From Akkermansiaceae bacterium UBA5689 (GTDB lineage Bacteria > Verrucomicrobiota > Verrucomicrobiia > Verrucomicrobiales > Akkermansiaceae): 9,356 nucleotides of DNA. The notes beneath the pieces were generated by a model. The model saw only the letters and a list, made by a program, of their open reading frames with translations. It ran no database searches and was not told where the DNA came from. Each line of letters opens with the position of its first letter. The stretch's first letter is position 1. The position numbers were made by a program, and so were the translations under genes. Of the stretch, positions 1-7,271 are shown one piece after another. The stretch is taken from NCBI GenBank assembly GCA_002420305.1, contig DIHT01000009.1, positions 1-9,356 on the forward strand, written 5' to 3'.

Positions 1-438
1 GTATTTCATGGGAGGGTTATAGTAGGGGCCCTGTCCGATCAGGACTTCATAGTGGTCGAAACCTGTCGGGGTGGACCTCAAATGCCATTTGCCCAGCATT
101 GCGGTCGTATATCCTGCTCCACGAAGGATCTTGGGAAAAGTTTGCTGCGTTCCATCAAAGGTATTCCCATTACGAATAAATCCATTCAAGTGGCTGTATT
201 TGCCCGTCAGTATCACCGCGCGGCTCGGGCCACAGATCGAATTGGTGACATAACAGCGGTTAAAACGCATCCCCTCATTGGCGATCCGGTCCATATGAGG
301 AGTGGAAATCCGCGAAGGGTCGTAGGCGCTGAGAGCCTGCTCACAATGATCATCAGTAAAAATCAGGAGAATGTTTGGTCGCTCCGCACCCCACAAAGGC
401 ATACCGCAGAGCAGGAGAAGCAGGGTCAGTCTCATCAT
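1..438 (-). CDS. Sulfatase, formylglycine-dependent, N-terminal part (runs off left edge)
   Basis: Exported arylsulfatase-superfamily enzyme that hydrolyses sulfate esters, probably on a polysaccharide or glycan. The first 146 residues are visible. Residues 1-17 form a signal peptide with a leucine run. PNILLIFTDD (21-30) supplies the paired metal-binding aspartates D29 and D30. CGPSR at 69-73 matches the CxPSR signature whose cysteine is converted to formylglycine. LTGKYSHLNG follows it, and GKWH at 116-119 supplies the usual active-site lysine and histidine. The start is the first of two adjacent ATG codons (438 or 435); neither has a strong Shine-Dalgarno sequence. The stop of the sialidase-like gene lies 87 bases upstream in the same direction, suggesting joint action on glycans. 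The local pattern resembles S1-type N-acetylglucosamine-6-sulfatases from memory, but the specificity is inference. The C-terminus is outside the window. Confidence 0.93.
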   Translation of the reverse strand, partial: MMRLTLLLLLCGMPLWGAERPNILLIFTDDHCEQALSAYDPSRISTPHMDRIANEGMRFNRCYVTNSICGPSRAVILTGKYSHLNGFIRNGNTFDGTQQTFPKILRGAGYTTAMLGKWHLRSTPTGFDHYEVLIGQGPYYNPPMKY

Positions 439-525
439 TGGATCAGGACGCCAGTCCCCACCCCAAAAGTCAAAGGTCAAATAGATCCCGCCCCAATCTA
501 CCGGGCAAACTGGTCTACGGCACAG

Positions 526-1624
526 CTACAGCTTACTTGCGTCAACAATGACATGTTTAATCGAACGCCGCAGATAGGTATAGGTGATATGGATTTTCCC
601 ATCCCTACTCTGGATTACCGCAGGGTAGGAGAATTCTCCCTTCTGGCGTTCCAGAGTCATCACGGGTTCCCACTCCTTTCCATCGTTGGAAACTGCAACA
701 TTCAGCATTTCGCGACCGGCAGGCCGGGAGCCTCTGGTCGTATGGTTATAGACCAGCAGCTGTCGGCCATCCATGAGAGAGACCGCATCTGTCCCGGCAT
801 TTGGATTGGGTAGATTTGTCCCGGTCATCGCCCCCCACGATTGACCTCCATCACCAGACCAGCTCTGGGTAATCACTCCCTGTCTACTGCGACAGAGGAT
901 CTGCATCCTCCCGTCTCCATACTCGAGAATACTCGGCTGTATCGCACCAAAAACTTTGCCCGCTGTGGATTGGGCCAACAACCTCCCAAGTTTCTCCCAA
1001 ATCCCTTGTTCGCTCGAAGTGCACACGCCAGCCATTATGTTCCGAACTACTCCCGCACAAAATCGACCCGTCTTTCAGCTGAATTGGCTTATTCTTCACC
1101 GGACCGAGGAGGTGCCCAACCTTGGGATCCTTGCCCAGCTTCCGCCGATTCTTCCACGTTATCCCACCGTCAAAGGAACTCATCATGACACCCCACCAGC
1201 GACTCGGACTGGGACCAACCTTATAAAAGAGAATGAGCGGATTCTGCCCGCCTCCTTCAACCAGTCCTCCCGACTTGAACAATACCGGATTCCAGCAGGG
1301 ATACTCCCGGTCTTCTCCCTCTGCTCCACTGGCCACCTTAACTGGCTTCCCCCATCCCTCTCCCGTATTCCGCGAAAGCCAGATCCCGACATCTGTGTTC
1401 TTTTCATGCTTTCCCCCAAACCATGCTGCCACCAACCCACTTTCAGTTTCTACGATGGTGGAAGCGTGACATTGCGGCGTGGGCCTATTTTCCAGTGAGT
1501 AGATGAGAGAGGCCCCAAGAAGTGCACCGCTTCCTATCTTACCAGGCTGTGGAATTTCACCGGCTTGAACTATCGTTCCCGAGAGGCACAGAAAAATCAT
1601 CGCTGGAAGGGTCTTCATCGGCAC
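526..1624 (-). pseudogene. BNR-repeat sialidase-like secreted protein, broken by a frameshift
   Basis: One ancestral gene is now split over two frames: an N-terminal part at 1624-884 (246 codons, homologous through about residue 222) and a C-terminal part ending at 526 (143 homologous residues). Joined, they give about 365 residues, a full-length BNR/sialidase-like protein (BNR_2 type). A signal peptide is at the start (MKTLPAMIFLCLSG region). The Asp-box SxDxGxTW is perfect at SFDGGITW (150-157). Degenerate copies are SRNTGEGW, TRDLGETW, SGDGGQSW and SNDGKEW, consistent with a beta-propeller. The first frame reads correctly to GPIHSG, then adds about 24 nonsense residues and stops. The second frame resumes with KVFGAIQPSIL. 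The start may be GTG at 1624 or ATG at 1618; AAGGGTGAGG lies just upstream of both. Many such proteins are named exo-sialidases without tested activity, and I cannot assign the arginine triad. A sequencing error is a possible alternative to true inactivation. Confidence 0.85.
949..961 (-). other. Probable indel site disrupting the sialidase-like gene
   Basis: The minus strand here reads GGGCAAAGTTTTT. Upstream the good frame is GGG CAA AGT; downstream it is GGC AAA GTT TTT GGT. The sequence therefore carries one base too many (or two too few). Removing one G from the GGG run (959-961) would give HSGKVFGAIQPS. Removing one T from the T5 run (949-953) would give HSGQSFGAIQPS. The first reads more like the family. 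Both runs are typical places for replication slippage or base-calling error. Confidence 0.7.
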
Positions 1625-1707
1625 AAAACCTCACCCTTCGAACACTCGTTGTAAACGTCTATGAACACACTGGTACTCTCCATAGTGCGATTACCCAAAA
1701 CCGAGGA

Positions 1708-4700
1708 TCAGGGCTGTCCAGGGCTTCCACCCTGGCGATCACTGGCCTTCCAACGCTCGGGATCACTGGGCTCTCCCTCGGCGGAGGGACTCGTGAGAAC
1801 CAATGAATACCCCTTCCCATCAGCACTGCTAGGCCAGGGGTCCTCGTCATCATAGGTCACCGAAGCAATTTCCTCTCCATTAGCCGCACGAATCACAATG
1901 CTTTCACGACCATTCCCAAGATTCCCCTGGTAGGTAGTCATCACCGTGCATTGAGGATAGCGGTGAGACATTCCGTTCATGTTACGCGCAATAACTACCC
2001 GCTTTCCCGGATCGACAATCCGTGAGGATGCCAGGAAGAAATAAATTCCCTCCCTGCAATACATTCCCGTTAGATCTACGGCGTCCGAGGCGACATTGAG
2101 AAGCTCGAGAAACTCGAAGTCACTTTTCTGGGTCAATCCTATTGCTCTCGCACTCTCATCCGGCTCTCGCGGATGGTACATGACCTCCGAGATCAGCAGG
2201 TCTCCTTTCCCCACCGGCCTCACCTGCTGGGAGGAGTCCAGTTCCCTATCCAACAAGGTTCCCCATTGATTTTCCGATAGAATCCGAGCCTTGATCCTGT
2301 CGCTGCCCTCCAATTTGATCACCGTCCCCAGGACTTCATTCCCCAGCGACAGTTCAGGCAGAAGCAACAGGTCTGAGCTGCGCTCCCGTTCATTGACCAA
2401 CCTGATCGCCAAGACGTTCTTTCCTCTCCTGAGCAGCGTCATGTGCTTGGTAATATCAAGGGTAAGCCAGCGCACGGCCACGTCATCAGGCCTCGAGAGC
2501 GCCTTCCCATTCCACTTCAAAGGACCGGACACATTCTCTCTTCCTACCTCGACTCCATTCAAATGCGCTACGAAACCATCCTCGACCTTGAGTCTCAGTG
2601 TCAGAAGGTCTCCAGCCGGGGCCTCCAAAAGATCAAAACTATATCTCGCCAGCACAGTCGTTCCCTTCCCAAACAGATCTTCCTCGACGTCGACTCCGAT
2701 CAGCTCCCGGTAGTCTTCCCGCTGATCGTAACCTATTCCTCCCTTACCCTCGCGCCAGGCAAGATCTTCGAAGCCTGGACGGGTCCACTCTTCACCAAGG
2801 GGACCTTCTCGAGGAATATCGATTCGGACCGGACTATCCTCCCCCACAAGAATTTTGCTGACCAAAGTATCTGCCTGGGCCATCAGGCTGCCAGCACGGA
2901 CTCCCTCTCGCTCCATGGGATCAAGGCCATCCATACGAAAATAGACTACGCCGCTCTCTGCCACAAAGGTTCCACCTTTCTCTCGCCTTATGAGCCGGGG
3001 AGCCCGCACGGGGTTAAAGAGCGGAGCCTCAACTAATTCCCTCGCCGGAACTCCCCGCGGAAACCGCATTGCTGCGGCAAGCTGTTTCGGAACCAGCTCA
3101 GCTCGCTTCTCAAGCACATGCTCGAGCCATGTAATCGCTTCCGCCCAATTCTGCTTGGTCTTTACTGGTTGCTCTGCCCGCCACCCCCACCGGGCACATT
3201 CTGCCAGCATGGCCCTGCCCACTTCCTGCGCCCGATGGCGGATGCGGGCTAGATTTGCCGAACGGGATAAAATTCCTCCAACCGACAACACCTCCTCGGC
3301 CCGGGCCCTGAAACGGGCACAATACCATTCCACCGACGTCAGTTGCTGGTGCAGCCATTGAGGATTAAACTGGTCATAACTGGCCCCTGCCAGAAAAGGC
3401 CCCACCCGATTGATCTCAACGGTTCCTGGTTCTGCCGCAAGGCTATGCTCGGAGTCGTGACAGAAAAAATGAAACCCCTCTCTTCCGTTTCTCCGCCAGA
3501 TGGAAAACCAGTTGTTGGTGGCAAAGTTCCCTGCAAACTGAGTGACTGGGCCATCGAAATTACCGGTCAGAAAAATGACCAACATGTAGTCGATCAAATT
3601 ATCAACGTTGAGGTACGACGGAAGAAGAGGATCAGAAACCCCATTCTCATTGAGCCCCTGAAGTCTTCGAAGAAGGTGAAGTCTCCCTGCCTGCGATTCC
3701 TCCCTCGCCATTGCATTCGCAATCGTCCACAACTGGCGCCATCCTTGGTCTTTTCCGTCAGTAGCACGCCCATCACTGCTGGGCTTGGCCTTTAGGACAT
3801 CAAATTCCTCATCCTCACCTCCAAAATAGCGGGCTCCATAGGAAGCCTCAGCGTGTTCCTGAGTCTGGTAGATTCCCCAGTAAAGACCATTGAGGTAAAG
3901 GTGATAGTATCGACTTCGAGTATAGGGCTGCCCCAAGTCCCTCTGGCAATCCCGCGAAAACACGTCCCGCACGAGAGTGTGGTGAGTGGAATCACTGTAG
4001 TGATACGAATAGTTCTGAGCCGTCCGCAGGTCGATATCATCAAAACGACGGACTCCTTCGTCTCCAAAAAGGGGATAATCCAGCTCCCCGGCCCCATAGT
4101 CCTTTCGGAAGTACAGGCGATACCCGTGTTTCTGACAGGCCGCCGATCGACTGTGCCCTCCGCGCACCCTGATACCCGCATCGATCTGGAATCCCGGCTC
4201 CCGCCCCTGAGGGTCGATCAACTCCACAGAAACCGGGCGTTCCCACTTCCGACCCCGCCCCTCAGGTTTGACATGAATACCGGTCCTGGAATCGAAAAAG
4301 TGCCTCTTGTCGGTAACGATGGAAATCGAAGGAAGGGCCAGCAACGCGCTTTCAAGCTCCTCTGGCTGCGCGTCCAGAGTCTCCGGGGAAGCCATCGCAT
4401 ACTTCACGATGACGCCCTCCTCATCCATGGAATCCTTTCCTGCGATCCGAGCAAAGAAGGGATTGACCTTAGCCTCGTAGTGAGTTGGCCAACCCTCGGG
4501 GCGAGCAGACTGCCTCATTACCTGAGAGGGAAAGATGTAGCTCGCTGTATCGATGTCCGTAGAGAGGTGATTCTCTTTCCAGGCCATGACCCGCAAAATA
4601 GATGTGGAATCAATCACGATTGGAGCCTCGTAGATCCGTCCCTCTTGGGGAGAGGGAGGAGATCCATCCAGCGTGTAGCGGATCTCCGCTCCCTCAGTGG

Positions 4701-5298
4701 CGGAACGCACCTCCACCTTGAATGGCTTTTGATAAAACCCTCGGTCCACGCTGAATTTCGTATCCTTGACCCTTGGCCGAACCGAAGGCGCATCATTTAT
4801 GGCACCTGGCGTCGAACGGGAGAAAATTGTCAATTGGTCTCCCACAAGTCGCTCCCCCTCGAAGAGATAGCCACACGATTGACCTTTGCCCACAGAGGGC
4901 AGGGATGGCGAAAATTCCTGAGTAATCTTCTGTTCCTCCATTAACACCAGAGCCAGATATTCTCCCTCGGATTTCAGCTTGAAATTCGCATGGGGAAATC
5001 TGGCATTTCTCCGATCCTGCCCGGAAGCGAAGACAACGAGAAACTGTCCCGGCTTTAAACGAGCTTCCGGCAGCTGCCACTTGGTCAGGCTCTCCGGATC
5101 ATCCGTCAGGCAAAAAAGGCCAAGCTCTATCTCACTATCCCCTGCATTATAGAGTTCGATCCAGTCACTCCTCACTCCGTTCTCGTCCAGATAGCCGTGC
5201 TCTGTGCCCGGCATGACCTCGGAGACAAGAAGCCCAGCCCGTAACGAGGGGAGCAGAAGAAAGCAGAGTCCTACAGTAAGGATTCGGGAAAATATCAT
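1708..5298 (-). CDS. Exported lamin-tail / CotH kinase-like multidomain protein, 1196 aa
   Basis: Large secreted or surface protein. Residues 1-21 form a signal peptide (hydrophobic core LCFLLLPSL). Residues 22 to about 155 are a lamin-tail domain (LLVSEVMP...DWIELYNAG). About 182-255 is a chitobiase/FN3-associated C-terminal-type domain (AEIRYTLDGSPPS). About 323-730 is a CotH kinase-like domain: SISIVTD, RVRGGHSR, YLNGLYWGIYQTQEHAEASYG, and FFCHDSEHSL at 611-620. About 815-985 looks like a jelly-roll or galactose-binding-like module (VEDGFVAHLNGVEV). About 1033-1165 is a second lamin-tail domain (LLISEVMYHP...FEFLELLN). CotH of Bacillus spores is a protein kinase acting on coat proteins; the target here is unknown. 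No C-terminal sorting signal or membrane anchor is seen. The ATG at 5298 is the only sensible start, since an in-frame stop lies 33 bases upstream, yet it has no good Shine-Dalgarno sequence of its own. It follows the cysteine-repeat gene by 165 bases. Confidence 0.9.
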   Translation of the reverse strand: MIFSRILTVGLCFLLLPSLRAGLLVSEVMPGTEHGYLDENGVRSDWIELYNAGDSEIELGLFCLTDDPESLTKWQLPEARLKPGQFLVVFASGQDRRNARFPHANFKLKSEGEYLALVLMEEQKITQEFSPSLPSVGKGQSCGYLFEGERLVGDQLTIFSRSTPGAINDAPSVRPRVKDTKFSVDRGFYQKPFKVEVRSATEGAEIRYTLDGSPPSPQEGRIYEAPIVIDSTSILRVMAWKENHLSTDIDTASYIFPSQVMRQSARPEGWPTHYEAKVNPFFARIAGKDSMDEEGVIVKYAMASPETLDAQPEELESALLALPSISIVTDKRHFFDSRTGIHVKPEGRGRKWERPVSVELIDPQGREPGFQIDAGIRVRGGHSRSAACQKHGYRLYFRKDYGAGELDYPLFGDEGVRRFDDIDLRTAQNYSYHYSDSTHHTLVRDVFSRDCQRDLGQPYTRSRYYHLYLNGLYWGIYQTQEHAEASYGARYFGGEDEEFDVLKAKPSSDGRATDGKDQGWRQLWTIANAMAREESQAGRLHLLRRLQGLNENGVSDPLLPSYLNVDNLIDYMLVIFLTGNFDGPVTQFAGNFATNNWFSIWRRNGREGFHFFCHDSEHSLAAEPGTVEINRVGPFLAGASYDQFNPQWLHQQLTSVEWYCARFRARAEEVLSVGGILSRSANLARIRHRAQEVGRAMLAECARWGWRAEQPVKTKQNWAEAITWLEHVLEKRAELVPKQLAAAMRFPRGVPARELVEAPLFNPVRAPRLIRREKGGTFVAESGVVYFRMDGLDPMEREGVRAGSLMAQADTLVSKILVGEDSPVRIDIPREGPLGEEWTRPGFEDLAWREGKGGIGYDQREDYRELIGVDVEEDLFGKGTTVLARYSFDLLEAPAGDLLTLRLKVEDGFVAHLNGVEVGRENVSGPLKWNGKALSRPDDVAVRWLTLDITKHMTLLRRGKNVLAIRLVNERERSSDLLLLPELSLGNEVLGTVIKLEGSDRIKARILSENQWGTLLDRELDSSQQVRPVGKGDLLISEVMYHPREPDESARAIGLTQKSDFEFLELLNVASDAVDLTGMYCREGIYFFLASSRIVDPGKRVVIARNMNGMSHRYPQCTVMTTYQGNLGNGRESIVIRAANGEEIASVTYDDEDPWPSSADGKGYSLVLTSPSAEGEPSDPERWKASDRQGGSPGQP

Positions 5299-5378
5299 TC
5301 GTAAGAAACTGATAGTGACAGTGCTGTTTCAAGAACAATGCGCAGAACCAAGAGTTTTCCCGCGCGAATCCAGTCCAT
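5295..5378 (-). CDS. Possible 27-codon leader ORF coupled to the CotH-like gene
   Basis: Small ORF reading MDWIRAGKLLVLRIVLETAL and ending SVSYE. It begins with ATG at 5378, three bases after a strong Shine-Dalgarno sequence (GGGAGGT). Its TGA overlaps the ATG of the CotH-like gene in an ATGA junction. The CotH-like start itself lacks an obvious ribosome binding site, so translation by coupling from this leader would make sense. The peptide is hydrophobic in the middle and resembles no family I know. The frame is open further upstream to 5498, but that would run into the end of the cysteine-repeat gene. Coding is unproven: an ORF of this length can arise by chance, and the good ribosome site is the main argument. 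Confidence 0.35.
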   Translation of the reverse strand: MDWIRAGKLLVLRIVLETALSLSVSYE

Positions 5379-5381
5379 TTG

Positions 5382-5400
5382 ACCTCCCGAGCTTTCTCGG
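5382..5400 (-). promoter_or_regulatory. Strong Shine-Dalgarno sequence abutting a small hairpin
   Basis: The minus strand reads CCGAGAAAGCTCGGGAGGT. It contains a 5-bp stem with a 4-base loop (CCGAG-AAAG-CTCGG, 5387-5400) whose 3' arm shares two G residues with the ribosome binding site GGGAGGT (5382-5388). The site precedes the leader ORF. The hairpin could partly mask it; this is inference. It has no following T-run, so it is not an intrinsic terminator. Confidence 0.35.
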
Positions 5401-5463
5401 CCATGGAGTGCTACGCCCTCCCCACGCCAACGTTCACCCGGTTCAGTCAGATAGCGAACGAGC

Positions 5464-5826
5464 TCAGGACCCTCTCTTGCTCTTACCAATTCTGGCAAGA
5501 TACTCCCGTGGCTCAGCCTCTACCTTTCCCTTGCACCCATTGCAGCAGACAGCGACCGAGATGAGGGCCGTCGATGCCTTAGTAATCTTACGACCGCTGA
5601 CAGGACACTGACCTTTGGCAGTTTTTGCCACCTTGGAAAGAAAGGAGACCGGGTCTTTTTCGAACTTGTCCAAGCACTTCTGGCAACAGAAATCGATCTT
5701 CACTGGAACTGCAATACGCCCATCAGCAGGCCTGCCCTTTACCGGACAGGATGTATTGACCGAATCACAAAGGGCAGAGGTGAAGGTCAGAATTAAGGTA
5801 AGCGTGATGAGGGAAATGATTGTCAT
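5464..5826 (-). CDS. Exported protein with two CPVxGR...CCxxC cysteine repeats (YHS/TRASH-like)
   Basis: Small exported protein of 120 residues. Residues 1-19 form a hydrophobic signal peptide. The rest is two repeats with a period of exactly 47 residues. Repeat 1 has CPVKGR (27-32) and CCQKC (47-51); repeat 2 has CPVSGR (74-79) and CCNGC (94-98). In both, the first cysteine is 20 residues before the CC pair, and an acidic-Pro-aromatic segment follows (FEKDPVSFL; VEAEPREYL). The layout resembles YHS/TRASH-type metal-binding domains, so each repeat probably holds one heavy-metal ion; which metal is unknown. The tail is basic (GKSKRGS). It lies 135 bases after the cytochrome-WD40 gene, so copper or heme handling for those proteins is conceivable but only inferred. 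C20 is not in a proper lipobox, so I do not call it a lipoprotein. Confidence 0.8.
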   Translation of the reverse strand: MTIISLITLTLILTFTSALCDSVNTSCPVKGRPADGRIAVPVKIDFCCQKCLDKFEKDPVSFLSKVAKTAKGQCPVSGRKITKASTALISVAVCCNGCKGKVEAEPREYLARIGKSKRGS

Positions 5827-5878
5827 GGTCGTGTGTCGACGGGGCTTATGTCCCCTAACAACAAAACCATTACCTTTG

Positions 5879-5894
5879 CTTATATCCCTGTCAA
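5879..5894 (-). promoter_or_regulatory. Weak candidate promoter elements before the cysteine-repeat gene
   Basis: On the minus strand a perfect -35-like TTGACA (5889-5894) and a good -10-like TATAAG (5879-5884) occur in the 135-base gap before the gene starting at 5826. They are only 4 bases apart, so they cannot serve one sigma70 promoter together. TTGACA has no good -10 at 16-18 bases. TATAAG has only TTGCCG at about 19 bases. A promoter somewhere here is plausible, but no single pair is convincing. Confidence 0.2.
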
Positions 5895-5961
5895 CGGCCT
5901 ACACGGCAAGTAACCCCATGCTGCAGGAATATACCTGTGGGCTAATTCTGCCAGATACTCA

Positions 5962-7266
5962 TCAGGGTTTTGCCACAAAAATAGTGCCCTGGTCCCCGGT
6001 CTCCGTATCAAAAATTATCACTCGCCCATCAAGAGTTCCCACTGCCAGCAGGGCTTCCCAGCATGCACAGGAAGAGATCGTGGGAGCCTCAGCACCAGTC
6101 TCTGACACAACCTTGAATTCCTGAAGACGCTTCTGATTATCAGCATTAAACTGTGCGATCACTCCGCCCGACGTCGTTGCAAAGAATCCCCCAGGGCCCT
6201 CCATAAATCGCAGGACAGGGTTATCGAACTTGGCGCGATCGGCAATCTTCTTCCCGTTCTCAGACCCCCATGCAAAGAGGTGCCCATGGTCTCCCGCAGA
6301 GAGCACTTCTTTTCCATTGGCGTGAAACGCGATTCCTCTAACCGCTTCGGAGTGGCCAGAGAACGTGCTCACTCTTTTGCCTGTAGTCACCTCATAAACC
6401 TTGGCGGTCTTATCCCTGCCCGCAGTGGCAATCTGGCTTCCCTCCCGGTTCCAACTGAGAGCGGTGAGCCAGTCAGAATGCGAGGAGACTGCCAGAGCCT
6501 CAGTCCATGTTTCTGTTTGAAACAGTCGCAGTTTCCCGTCAACCCCCCCGAACGCAAGAGCCCTTCCATCAGGACTGAAATCAACTGCCAGAAGGGTGTC
6601 ATCTCCCCGAAATGGCGTAGCGAGTACTCGCCCGGATTTGGCATCAAAGACCCTGACCTCTCCCGCCTGACCAGGGTCCCCGGTTGCAGCAGCCAACATG
6701 TTTCCATCCGGAGAGAGAGCTAGCCCATAGCTCCTCTGCCCGTTGTTTGGAATCCGATCCAGCAGAGACCCCCCGTTGGGGTCCCAGACCAGGATTTCAT
6801 GATATCCTCCAGTGTATAGTTTCTGGCCCTGAGGGCCGAAGACCATGGCAGTCACTCCGAGCGGACGTGGGTATGATGGCGGCGCTCCCGGATGGTCCCG
6901 CAACGGAATGATCGCAGAAAGCAGAGCACCAGGATCCTCTCCATCATAGCTCGCTCCCTCAACAATCCACCGACGGATAATATTAATTTCCTGATCTCCA
7001 AGAGGGTCCGCGTCGACAGGCATACGCTCCTCCTCGTCATCCGTCGTCACACGATGAAAGAGCTCGGTCTCGAGGTCCCCGGGCTCAAGCTCCTTGCGGA
7101 GCTGCTCATAGGTATCAAGCCGATACTTTCCTTTTGCTTTTCCCTCCTTGTGACACGCCACACATTGCCGCTGCAGAATAGGAGCCACCTCGCGGGAAAA
7201 ACTCACAACTTCTGCGGAGGCTAACGCCGAGAAGCAAAAGGCGAGACAAGTAAGAGCGCGCTTCAT
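5962..7266 (-). CDS. Secreted cytochrome c (planctomycete type) fused to a WD40 beta-propeller
   Basis: Periplasmic or extracytoplasmic protein of 434 residues. Residues 1-18 form a signal peptide (MKRALTCLAFCFSALASA). Residues 20 to about 110 are a PSCyt1-type cytochrome domain: FSREVAPILQRQCVACHKEG with heme motif CVACH at 35-39, and RMPVDADPL with M82 as probable axial ligand. The segment ends with the family's typical IRRWIVEGA. From about 134 to 425 there are six or seven WD40 blades, visible as repeated SPDG/W-type turns such as LALSPDGNMLAAATG, VDFSPDGRALAFGG, LSWNREGSQIATAGRDKTAKVYE and FSGHSEAVRGIAFHANGKEVLSAGD. The propeller probably binds a partner, and the heme implies electron transfer; the partner is unknown. 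The ATG lies 5 bases after the stop of the DUF1549/DUF1553 gene with no clear Shine-Dalgarno sequence, suggesting translational coupling. This pairing recurs in PVC genomes. Confidence 0.92.
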   Translation of the reverse strand: MKRALTCLAFCFSALASAEVVSFSREVAPILQRQCVACHKEGKAKGKYRLDTYEQLRKELEPGDLETELFHRVTTDDEEERMPVDADPLGDQEINIIRRWIVEGASYDGEDPGALLSAIIPLRDHPGAPPSYPRPLGVTAMVFGPQGQKLYTGGYHEILVWDPNGGSLLDRIPNNGQRSYGLALSPDGNMLAAATGDPGQAGEVRVFDAKSGRVLATPFRGDDTLLAVDFSPDGRALAFGGVDGKLRLFQTETWTEALAVSSHSDWLTALSWNREGSQIATAGRDKTAKVYEVTTGKRVSTFSGHSEAVRGIAFHANGKEVLSAGDHGHLFAWGSENGKKIADRAKFDNPVLRFMEGPGGFFATTSGGVIAQFNADNQKRLQEFKVVSETGAEAPTISSCACWEALLAVGTLDGRVIIFDTETGDQGTIFVAKP

Positions 7267-7271
7267 CCCGG

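Noticed and set aside
446..457. Small hairpin GGAC-TGGC-GTCC before the sulfatase start
   Set aside because: A 4-bp stem is expected by chance, and no T-run or overlap with a ribosome site was seen.
52..813. 253-codon open frame on the plus strand
   Set aside because: It crosses the sulfatase start and the sialidase-like 3' part in antisense; its translation shows no family features.
949..961. Programmed +1 frameshift in the sialidase-like gene
   Set aside because: There is no stop or rare codon at the shift point and no prfB-like CTTTGA context; an indel in a short homopolymer is simpler.
3853..4944. 363-codon open frame on the plus strand inside the CotH-like gene
   Set aside because: It lies wholly antisense to a protein with clear domain homology on the minus strand, and its translation shows no recognisable domain, signal peptide or motif. 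It is a by-product of codon bias.
5764..5772. Lipobox at cysteine 20 of the cysteine-repeat protein
   Set aside because: The sequence SALC has leucine just before the cysteine, which does not fit the usual small residue at that position.
5915..5941. Imperfect inverted repeat (CCCA...CAGG-TATATT-CCTG...TGGG) after the WD40 gene
   Set aside because: The stem is only 4 bp plus a bulged 4 bp, and no T-run follows on the minus strand, so it does not qualify as an intrinsic terminator.
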